DNA of 5,072 bases from an uncultured Lachnospiraceae bacterium. GTDB lineage: Bacteria > Bacillota > Clostridia > Lachnospirales > Lachnospiraceae. The stretch is from contig CAOJLW010000182.1 in assembly GCA_948438565.1 (NCBI GenBank), positions 1 to 5,072 of the forward strand. The letters run 5' to 3'. Position 1 is the first letter of the stretch. Every line of letters starts with the position of its first letter. Below, in pieces: positions 1 through 4,915 of this stretch. Under the pieces are notes generated by a model. That model searched no databases. It was not told the origin of the DNA and was given only the letters and a program-made list of their open reading frames with translations. A program made the position numbers and the translations under genes.

Positions 1-387
1 ATGGATGCGTCGGGTAAGGATACGACGCTGTCACCGGCGCTCATTGATTTGCATTTCAATCAAAACGGGTGGGTGGCCGATACGGCGTCCTCCACCGACG
101 AGCGAACCGTACTGTATTATACCAAGCCGTTGGCAGCGGGGCAGAGCACGCCGGATCTTACAGATATTTTAAAAGTTGATCAAGCAGTTGCGGCGAGGGT
201 AACAGAAAATGTAACGGAGACAAACGGTTATAAGACCATTACAACGACCTACGATTACGACGGCTACCAGTTCCATATTGAGGCTGAAGCGGATGCGGTA
301 CAGACACATAACGCCGAAGATGCCATCAAGAGCGCATGGGGCGTGGATGTGACAATTTCACCGGACGGAAGTCTGGCATTGCGATAG
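1..387 (+). CDS. C-terminal part of a camelysin/TasA-like exported protein (probable SipW substrate)
   Basis: An open frame of 128 codons runs from the first base to a TAG at 385-387. It has no signal peptide or membrane segment, so it is best read as the 3' part of a longer gene and the ATG at base 1 as internal. The body resembles the C-terminal beta-sandwich of camelysin/TasA-type proteins: an aromatic strand (residues 14-24, LIDLHFN..GW), then LYYTKPLAAGQSTPDL at 38-53. This matches the common 'YY.KPL.PGE.T..L' turn of proteins exported with the alternate SipW signal, including the clostridial CPF_0494-type group. Such proteins typically form or modify extracellular fibres. A SipW-type peptidase lies three genes downstream in the same run of genes, which supports the assignment. 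The N-terminal signal that would prove it is outside the window. The next gene starts 12 bases after the stop. The family call is from pattern recognition, not a search. Confidence 0.68.
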   Translation: MDASGKDTTLSPALIDLHFNQNGWVADTASSTDERTVLYYTKPLAAGQSTPDLTDILKVDQAVAARVTENVTETNGYKTITTTYDYDGYQFHIEAEADAVQTHNAEDAIKSAWGVDVTISPDGSLALR

Positions 388-399
388 GAGGGCTTTGGG

Positions 400-1191
400 A
401 TGAAGAAAAAGATCGTATGCCTTTTGGCAGCCGCTTGCCTGCTTGTATCCGGTTTCAGTCAGCCGGTTCATGCGGAGGAGCATAAAGGTTCCACATCCTG
501 GGTTGTGACGTTTGACGGCAAGAAGATGCAGAGCAATTTTAAGTCTTCCGAAATGGCGGAGGAGGTTTATCAGATTCAGCCGGGGGATACCATTGAACTT
601 CAGGTGAAGCTGAAAAATACGGGAAACGATGAAGCGGATTGGTACATGACCAATGAAGTTTTGCAAAGCCTTGAGGATAGCCAGGAAGCTGCCGGGGGCG
701 GGGCGTATACGTATATCCTGACTTATGTGGACAACAAAAAGAAAAAGACCGTTCTGTACAATAGCGAATCTGTCGGCGGGGAAGGAGAAGCCGGCGGAGA
801 AGAGGGACTCTATCAGGCGACTGGAACCTTGAGCGATTATTTTTTTCTGGACAGCTTAAAGAAAGGGCAGTCCGGAACAGTGCATTTAACGGTAGGCCTT
901 GACGGAGAGACGCAGGGCAACGGCTATCAGGACACTTTGGCGCAGCTTCAGATGAACTTTGCAGTAGATGAAGGCGCAGCCGTGGTTTCAGCGAAAAAAA
1001 CAGAGGCACATAAACAGGTTGGAGATCCGCTTGTCAGCAGTACAGCGCGGAATCTTCCGAAAACAGGGGATGAGACCAGTTTGGCGCCATATTGTGCAGC
1101 GGCGCTGATAAGCGGTATGATACTCCTGGTTGCCGGATTGCTGCTTTTAAAGAGGAACCGGGAAGACGACGGGATGGAGGTGGAAGCATGA
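400..1191 (+). CDS. LPXTG cell-wall-anchored surface protein
   Basis: A 263-residue sortase substrate. Residues 1-25 form a standard Sec signal peptide (MKKK, hydrophobic core, VHA before the likely cleavage site). Residues about 30-190 form a beta-rich extracellular domain with PGDTIELQVKLKNTG (61-75), an ADWYMTNEVLQSLED segment (79-93) and a QDTLAQLQMNFAV strand (177-189). The C-terminus is a textbook sorting signal: LPKTG at 219-223, a hydrophobic helix at about 229-250, then a KRNR charged tail. Sortase would cut between T and G and link the protein to peptidoglycan. An AGGAGGG at 386-392, seven bases before the ATG, fixes the start. The stop overlaps the next gene as ATGA. A glycine/glutamate-rich loop (about 98-136) interrupts the domain. 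Domains of this look recur beside SipW genes in Clostridia, to my knowledge, so a role as wall anchor for the SipW-processed protein is likely but inferred. No sortase gene is in the window. Confidence 0.9.
   Translation: MKKKIVCLLAAACLLVSGFSQPVHAEEHKGSTSWVVTFDGKKMQSNFKSSEMAEEVYQIQPGDTIELQVKLKNTGNDEADWYMTNEVLQSLEDSQEAAGGGAYTYILTYVDNKKKKTVLYNSESVGGEGEAGGEEGLYQATGTLSDYFFLDSLKKGQSGTVHLTVGLDGETQGNGYQDTLAQLQMNFAVDEGAAVVSAKKTEAHKQVGDPLVSSTARNLPKTGDETSLAPYCAAALISGMILLVAGLLLLKRNREDDGMEVEA
1176..1180 (+). promoter_or_regulatory. Ribosome binding site that decides the start of the MucBP-like gene
   Basis: GGAGG lies seven bases upstream of the ATG at 1188, inside the last codons of the LPXTG gene. An in-frame ATG at 1092 would add 32 charged residues ahead of the signal peptide and lacks such a site, so 1188 is the better start. 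The ATGA overlap with the previous stop suggests translational coupling. Confidence 0.75.
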
Positions 1192-2234
1192 GACGGTGGA
1201 AATGGACGTCTGTGGCAGCGCTGCTTTTGGCTCTGATTATGGGAATGCCAGGAGGAGCAGCCTACGCAAAGGGAAATGCATATACCTATACCGTAACGTT
1301 TTATGCAGGGAATCAGGGAACCTATCAAAATTCCAATGGCCTTTCAGTCAGCAGCGGTCAGGGAAATGTCTCCGTATCCCCAGATAAAATTACGGTCAGC
1401 GGACTAAAACTGGGGGATATTGTATCGTTTAACCCTCAGGCAGGGGCGTTGTCCTTAAACGAATCGGGCAAATATTATATCAAAGGCGTCCGCGCAAGCG
1501 GTCGTGACAACGAAACGGTATCGGCTTCCGCTTTTACGGTAGACGGCGACGCGGATTATGTGGCCGCATACGGCATCAAAGGCGATACCGTGGCCTATAC
1601 GGTCAAATATGAAGATACAGAAGGCAAGGAACTGGCAGACAGCAATACTTATTATGGAAACGTCGGCGACAGGCCGGTCGTGGCATATCTCTACATTGAG
1701 GGTTATACGCCGCAGGCATTGGCGCAGACAAAGACGTTAGTAAAAGACGCATCCAAGAATGTTTTTACATTTGTCTATATTGCCAATGAAGAGCTTGTGA
1801 CGCCAACGCCAACGCCGGCTCCATCCGGCACGACGCCGACACCGACGCCAACGCCGGTTCCATCCGGAACAACGCCAGCTGGCACGACGCCCGACGCAGG
1901 CGCGACGCCTGACGCTGGGGATGCGGCGACAACACCCGATGAGAGCGGCGCAAATACGACAGACGACGTTGACGGTGAAGAAATACAGGATGATGACGTG
2001 CCGCTTGTCAATCAGCCGCTTGTGGATTTAGACGATGAGGAAAACGAGCAGGTGCCGAAAGTCAACAATATTTTGGACGAGGAAAAGGCTAAAAAAGGAT
2101 TGCCGCTCGCACTTTATATTGGTATGGGGGCAGCCGCAGGCATTGCGCTTGCAGTCTTGGCGTTTGCCTTGAGGAAACGTAAAAAATCAGCGAAAGCGAT
2201 CAAAGGGAACAAAGATGAATCCGGAAAACAATAA
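1188..2234 (+). CDS. MucBP-like surface protein with Thr/Pro stalk and C-terminal membrane anchor
   Basis: A 348-residue type I membrane surface protein. Residues 1-27 are a signal peptide ending AYA. Residues about 31-130 are a beta-rich domain (YTYTVTFYAG near its start, YYIKGVRASGRDN at 96-108, DYVAAYGIKG at 123-132). Residues about 135-198 look like a MucBP-type repeat (VKYEDTEGKEL, YYGNVGD, IEGY.PQA, FTFVY). A low-complexity Thr/Pro stalk follows (205-250), then an acidic linker (about 250-300), one hydrophobic helix (305-328) and a basic tail (RKRKK). There is no LPXTG; a DDDVPLVN segment stands at 268-275. It is therefore probably membrane-anchored rather than sortase-linked. MucBP modules are known from mucin-binding adhesins, but binding here is inference. 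It overlaps the upstream gene by 4 bases and the downstream peptidase by 20, so it belongs to the same transcript and probably the same surface structure. Confidence 0.85.
   Translation: MRRWKWTSVAALLLALIMGMPGGAAYAKGNAYTYTVTFYAGNQGTYQNSNGLSVSSGQGNVSVSPDKITVSGLKLGDIVSFNPQAGALSLNESGKYYIKGVRASGRDNETVSASAFTVDGDADYVAAYGIKGDTVAYTVKYEDTEGKELADSNTYYGNVGDRPVVAYLYIEGYTPQALAQTKTLVKDASKNVFTFVYIANEELVTPTPTPAPSGTTPTPTPTPVPSGTTPAGTTPDAGATPDAGDAATTPDESGANTTDDVDGEEIQDDDVPLVNQPLVDLDDEENEQVPKVNNILDEEKAKKGLPLALYIGMGAAAGIALAVLAFALRKRKKSAKAIKGNKDESGKQ
1800..1937 (+). repeat. Degenerate tandem repeat encoding the Thr/Pro stalk
   Basis: An ACGCCR-type codon pair (Thr-Pro) recurs many times. A longer unit encoding TPTP-[AV]-PSGTTP occurs twice (about residues 207-217 and 220-230), then decays into TTPDAG/ATPDAG units. 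It encodes an extended, probably wall-spanning spacer between the MucBP-like module and the membrane. The copies differ at third positions, so the array is not a perfect recent expansion. Confidence 0.8.
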
Positions 2235-2769
2235 GAAGCGAAGCAAAAAAAGAGGTGGGAAAAACCCAGCGGCTGCGGTATGCAGCGCGCTGGGTTCCCT
2301 TACGTTAATCCTGTTGATAGCCATCTGTCTGCCCTTAACAGCTCCCAAGGCATTCGGCTATCATATCTATACCGTTATCAGCGGCAGTATGGAGCCTGCA
2401 ATCCCAATCGGAAGCCTTTTATATATCCAAAGCACAGAGCCGGAAGGGATGATGGAAGGCGATATTATCGCTTATTATGGGGCGCAGGATCTGGCCTCCT
2501 TGATTACGCACCGCGTTGTGGAGAACCGCGTGCTGATGGGCGAGTTTATTACAAAAGGGGATGCAAACAGCAAGGAGGATATGCATCCGATTCCTTACGA
2601 CAATTTTATCGGAAAGGTCGTACTCTCTATTCCAAAAGTTGGGACGGTTGCGCAAATTCTGACAAGTCAGACAGGCAAAATCGCAGCGGCCTGCGCCGTA
2701 GCGGCTTCCGTACTGCTGCATTTGGCGGCGTCATGGTTGGATGGGAAAAAGAATCGTGATCAAGGATAG
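2215..2769 (+). CDS. sipW: SipW-type (ER/archaeal-type) signal peptidase I
   Basis: A 184-residue membrane serine peptidase that removes signal peptides from a restricted set of exported proteins, in known systems TasA/camelysin-like fibre proteins. Sequence marks: a basic N-terminus (KKRSKKRGGK), a membrane helix at about 21-43, ISGSMEP with catalytic Ser58, GDIIAYY at 82-88, and LITHRVV with His99 where ordinary bacterial signal peptidases carry the catalytic Lys. Then FITKGDANSKED (111-122) supplies the acidic residues Asp116/Asp122, and a second hydrophobic segment lies at 154-174. The Ser/His arrangement is the hallmark of the ER-type branch. The ATG lies within the last codons of the MucBP-like gene (20-base overlap), behind an AAAGGGA-type site at 2202-2208, so translation is probably coupled. 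It is the last gene of the surface operon and the expected processing enzyme for the protein encoded at 1-387. Confidence 0.93.
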   Translation: MNPENNKKRSKKRGGKNPAAAVCSALGSLTLILLIAICLPLTAPKAFGYHIYTVISGSMEPAIPIGSLLYIQSTEPEGMMEGDIIAYYGAQDLASLITHRVVENRVLMGEFITKGDANSKEDMHPIPYDNFIGKVVLSIPKVGTVAQILTSQTGKIAAACAVAASVLLHLAASWLDGKKNRDQG

Positions 2770-2788
2770 CGGGTTGAAATAAAATATG

Positions 2789-2814
2789 TATCAAAAATAA
2801 AATCCTTTTTGGTA
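2789..2814 (+). terminator. AT-rich hairpin after the sipW stop (weak terminator candidate)
   Basis: TATCAAAAA (2789-2797) pairs with TTTTTGGTA (2806-2814) over nine pairs including one G-T wobble, around an eight-base loop. It sits 20 bases past the sipW stop, where the operon should end. It lacks a U-tract after the stem (TTGTAC follows), so it may only pause polymerase or protect the 3' end. No better terminator is visible before the promoters that follow. Confidence 0.3.
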
Positions 2815-2843
2815 TTGTACATCCATGAAAAAAAGTCTATAAA
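2815..2843 (+). promoter_or_regulatory. Sigma-A-like promoter P1
   Basis: TTGTAC (2815-2820) and TATAAA (2838-2843) are separated by exactly 17 bases, a good housekeeping sigma match in an AT-rich intergenic stretch. It would start a transcript near 2850 reading toward the hairpin-rich region. The -35 abuts the hairpin that follows sipW. Confidence 0.55.
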
Positions 2844-2864
2844 AAGGGAGTAAACAAAAAACAG

Positions 2865-2893
2865 TTGTATGGATATGGTATTTATGTTACAAT
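2865..2893 (+). promoter_or_regulatory. Sigma-A-like promoter P2 with extended -10
   Basis: TTGTAT (2865-2870) and TACAAT (2888-2893) are separated by 17 bases. TG at 2885-2886 followed by one base before the -10 gives the extended -10 form, which strengthens the call. The predicted start is near 2900. It lies exactly 50 bases downstream of P1 with the same spacing, so the two form a tandem pair. Confidence 0.65.
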
Positions 2894-3036
2894 ACCATGC
2901 ACATATATTCATTATCATACAAATGATGTGTGAGAGAAAGACAATGACAGCATTAATGAGAACTTTTGGAAGCGGATGAAAATCGAAGATTCCAGTCGGC
3001 TTGGAAAGGCGCTATCGTAGCGTCAGGAGGTGTGCA

Positions 3037-3192
3037 GTGTCAAAGAGGCAACCAAAAATAAAAAATAGGGAAGTATGTGCGTGCATAGTTTCCAATTTAC
3101 TTACTTCAACGAACAAAATAAGGCTGTCATTGAATAAGTGCAGTGACAAGACCAAGATCAAGGCGCCATCAGAAGATATATTGATTGGCTGA
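3037..3192 (+). CDS. Possible 51-residue small protein, GTG start
   Basis: A perfect AGGAGG (3025-3030) stands six bases before GTG at 3037, and the frame stays open for 51 codons to TGA at 3190-3192, two bases before the terminator stem. The product would be basic, begins MSKRQPKIKNRE, and has cysteines at residues 14, 16 and 35 (CAC...KC). No signal peptide, membrane helix or known domain is visible. The codons are AT-rich and include AGG and ATA, unlike the GC-richer flanking genes, which weakens the coding case or suggests a different origin. The same frame can be extended back to a TTG at 3001, but that lacks a ribosome site. Placement between tandem promoters and a terminator makes expression plausible. 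It may be a real small protein, a chance frame in a structured RNA, or a remnant; I cannot separate these. Confidence 0.3.
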   Translation: MSKRQPKIKNREVCACIVSNLLTSTNKIRLSLNKCSDKTKIKAPSEDILIG

Positions 3193-3194
3193 AG

Positions 3195-3222
3195 AAACTG
3201 CATATTTTATATGCAGTTTTTT
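3195..3222 (+). terminator. Strong intrinsic terminator
   Basis: AAACTGCATAT (3195-3205) and ATATGCAGTTT (3209-3219) form an 11-pair perfect stem with a TTT loop, and a run of six T bases (3217-3222) spans the stem end. The stem is AT-rich but uninterrupted. The U-tract is on the + strand only, so it ends rightward transcripts, namely the unit started by P1/P2. It isolates nudC from that unit. Confidence 0.85.
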
Positions 3223-3301
3223 GATTTATTGGAAAAACTTTTCTGTTTTGAAGTATGGATGTATCTGACTTTCCTATGAAACTTTTAAAAATGCAGTGTT
3301 A

Positions 3302-3307
3302 TATAAT
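3302..3307 (+). promoter_or_regulatory. -10 element of the nudC promoter
   Basis: A consensus TATAAT lies 70 bases upstream of the nudC ATG and downstream of the terminator. No good -35 sits at 16-18 bases; ATGAAA at 3276-3281 is four of six but 20 bases away. A TGT just upstream (3297-3299) could act as an extended -10 for the overlapping TATATA register. nudC needs its own promoter because the terminator at 3195-3222 precedes it. Confidence 0.5.
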
Positions 3308-3377
3308 GGAAAGAGAAGAATAAGGAAGAGATACAAACAGATGGATTATTATCAGAAAATGAGGAGGTCAAAATACT

Positions 3378-4241
3378 ATGATTCAAGACATTGCGCCCCA
3401 CCAATACGACGTAGCTTACCGGACGGCCAGAGCAAAGGAAGATTCGGTGATGTTGATTTATGCTGACAATGCGTTGCTGTGCCGTATGGAGCAGGGCAAG
3501 ACGGTATTTCCATCTGCCGGGGAAATTGCCAAGGCGTTTCCATTGGTCTATGAAAAAGCAAAATTTTTATTCCGTATGGATGGCCGGGATTATTTTGAGC
3601 TGCCCAGGCAGCAAGTCCCTGCTTTTTTAGACTGGGAATATTTGCCGAAAGAACGGCTGCGAAACGTACGCCCAATCTGGAAAGCCTTTGCAGGCATTAC
3701 GGGTTTTCAAATACATAAATGGTACGAGGAGAATCGTTTTTGCGGCTGCTGCGGCGCGCGGATGGAGCCGCAGAGCCGGGAGCGCGCTTTAAGGTGCAGC
3801 GCCTGTGGCAAATTGCGTTATCCGCAGATCTGTCCGAGCGTAATCGTTGGGGTGACATATCAAGACAGGATTTTGCTGACCAAATATGCAAGCGGCCATA
3901 GCAGTTATCAAAACTATGCGCTGATTGCAGGTTATGTGGAGGTGGGTGAAAGCTTAGAGGATACGGTGCGCAGGGAAGTGATGGAGGAGGTTGGCTTAAA
4001 AGTCAAAAATATCCGGTATTATAAAAGCCAGCCGTGGCCGTTTACCGATACGCTTTTGGCCGGTTTTTTTTGTGAGGTGGACGGGGACGCCAAAATCGTG
4101 ATGGATCAAGAGGAGCTGTCGGCAGCGGAATGGTTTGAACGGGGGCATTTGCCAAAGGAGCGTTCAGAAGCGGAGATTAGCCTGACTGGGGAGATGATGA
4201 ACGCATTTCGTGACGGATGTGAATTATATGAGAAATCTTGA
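3378..4241 (+). CDS. nudC: NudC-type NAD(+) diphosphatase (Nudix hydrolase), possible NAD-RNA decapping enzyme
   Basis: A 287-residue Nudix enzyme that in its family splits NAD(H) into NMN(H) and AMP and can remove NAD caps from RNA 5' ends. Domains in order: an N-terminal NudC-like region (about 1-115); a four-cysteine zinc ribbon with Cys122/Cys125 and Cys140/Cys143 (FCGCCG...CSACG); then the catalytic domain with a complete Nudix box at 185-207 (G-x5-E-x7-REVMEEVGL). Ten residues after the box comes SQPWPFTDT (217-225), the NADH-specificity motif that separates NudC from other Nudix enzymes. The family form is SQPWPFPxS, so the PxS part is altered here. Length is slightly above the 257 residues of the E. 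coli enzyme. AGGAGG at 3362-3367, ten bases ahead of the ATG, supports the start. The gene stands alone behind its own -10 and is probably cytosolic housekeeping. Confidence 0.94.
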   Translation: MIQDIAPHQYDVAYRTARAKEDSVMLIYADNALLCRMEQGKTVFPSAGEIAKAFPLVYEKAKFLFRMDGRDYFELPRQQVPAFLDWEYLPKERLRNVRPIWKAFAGITGFQIHKWYEENRFCGCCGARMEPQSRERALRCSACGKLRYPQICPSVIVGVTYQDRILLTKYASGHSSYQNYALIAGYVEVGESLEDTVRREVMEEVGLKVKNIRYYKSQPWPFTDTLLAGFFCEVDGDAKIVMDQEELSAAEWFERGHLPKERSEAEISLTGEMMNAFRDGCELYEKS

Positions 4242-4344
4242 AAAAAAGGTAGCAGATAATCCTTTTTCGATGTATACTAATGACGATAGAGTATCCGTAG
4301 ATTAGGCAACGATACATGGAGAAAAAGATAGGAGTAATGCAAGT

Positions 4345-4914
4345 ATGTCAAGAGAGAGCGTAATGCAAAAAAGACATCAAGAAGAATCGGCGGTGAAAGA
4401 AGTGATTAGCTGGCTGATTACGATAGCGCTTGCAGTGGTTGCCGCGCTGTTTATTAAAAATTATGTGATTATCAATGCCAATATTCCTTCCGGTTCCATG
4501 GAGAATACGATTATGACCGGGGATCGTCTGTTTGGATTCCGGCTGGCATACCGTTCGGATGCGCCCGAACGCGGCGATATCATTATTTTCAAGTTTCCGG
4601 ACAATGAGACGGAAAATTATGTCAAACGTGTGATTGGTCTGCCCGGCGAGACGGTGACGATTCAGGACGCCAAGATTTATATTGACGGTGCGCAGACCCC
4701 GTTGACAGAGGATTATTTAAAGGAAGAATGGACGGTTGCGACAGGCCCGTATACCTTTGAGGTGCCGGAGGATGCCTACCTGGTTCTGGGCGATAACCGG
4801 AATAATTCGTTTGACGCCCGTTATTGGGAAAATACGTATGTGACGAAGGAAAAGATTTTAGGCAAGGCATTGTTCCGTTATTATCCGTTTAAGGAGGCGG
4901 GGTCTCTGTATTGA
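4345..4914 (+). CDS. lepB: Signal peptidase I, bacterial Ser/Lys type
   Basis: A 189-residue membrane peptidase that removes signal peptides from Sec- and Tat-exported proteins. A cytoplasmic, charged N-terminus leads into one membrane helix (about 19-37), the single-anchor layout usual in Gram-positive bacteria. Family boxes are all present: IPSGSMENTI with nucleophile Ser51, GDIIIFKFP at 77-85, YVKRVIGLPGE with general base Lys94, and GDNRNNSFDARYW at 149-161. GGAG at 4331-4334, ten bases upstream, favours this ATG over the in-frame one at 4363. The 103-base gap after nudC holds TATACT (4273-4278) as a possible -10 but no convincing -35, so it may share the nudC transcript or have a weak promoter. 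Unlike the SipW-type enzyme at 2215, this is the general-purpose enzyme, and could process the Sec signals of the two anchored surface proteins. Confidence 0.95.
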   Translation: MSRESVMQKRHQEESAVKEVISWLITIALAVVAALFIKNYVIINANIPSGSMENTIMTGDRLFGFRLAYRSDAPERGDIIIFKFPDNETENYVKRVIGLPGETVTIQDAKIYIDGAQTPLTEDYLKEEWTVATGPYTFEVPEDAYLVLGDNRNNSFDARYWENTYVTKEKILGKALFRYYPFKEAGSLY

Positions 4915-4915
4915 T

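Larger units (their letters stand above)
2900..3222 (+). ncRNA. Candidate structured small RNA or leader, unrecognised family
   Basis: This is the predicted transcript of P2, closed by a strong terminator at 3195-3222, giving an RNA of about 320 bases. It contains several hairpins: ATCAT/ATGAT around ACAA near 2920, GGCGCTA/TAGCGTC with a TCG loop (3008-3024), a GGAA/TTCC hairpin with an inner TATG/CATA pairing around 3067-3091, and TGTCATTG/CAGTGACA (3125-3148). A perfect 10-base long-range pairing (2942-2951 with 3123-3132) competes with the last of these. I compared it by eye with 6S, tmRNA, SRP RNA, RNase P RNA and the common riboswitch classes, and saw none of their conserved motifs. It could be a non-coding RNA, or the mRNA of the small frame at 3037-3192 with a structured leader. 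The promoter and terminator are seen; the function is unknown. Confidence 0.42.

Noticed and set aside
1092..1187. Extended start for the MucBP-like gene at 1092
   Set aside because: It would place 32 charged residues before a clear signal peptide and overlap the LPXTG sorting signal by 100 bases; the ATG at 1188 has a good ribosome site.
3100..3150. Resemblance of AAAATAAGGCTGTC to the core of a Cas9 tracrRNA
   Set aside because: Only a short run is shared; there is no repeat array, no anti-repeat and no cas gene in the window.
3012..3203. 63-codon frame on the - strand through the small transcription unit
   Set aside because: No ribosome site, no recognisable domain, and it runs against the promoters and terminator that are present.
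2976..3225. Decayed gene read through several stops in the frame of 2976
   Set aside because: Some stretches look protein-like (RRYIDWLKKLH), but at least four stops intervene and no family is recognisable, so a pseudogene call is unsupported.
3341..3466. Short frame from ATG 3341 overlapping the nudC start
   Set aside because: It is a 41-codon out-of-frame overlap without a ribosome site, while nudC has AGGAGG and full family homology from 3378.
4243..4267. AAAAAGG/CCTTTTT hairpin right after nudC as a terminator
   Set aside because: Only two G-C pairs, an 11-base loop, and the T-run is consumed by the stem with no U-tract after it. It may form but is unlikely to terminate.
4238..4278. TTGAAA (4238-4243) paired with TATACT (4273-4278) as a lepB promoter
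   Set aside because: The spacing is 29 bases, far too long, and no -35-like hexamer sits 16-18 bases before TATACT.
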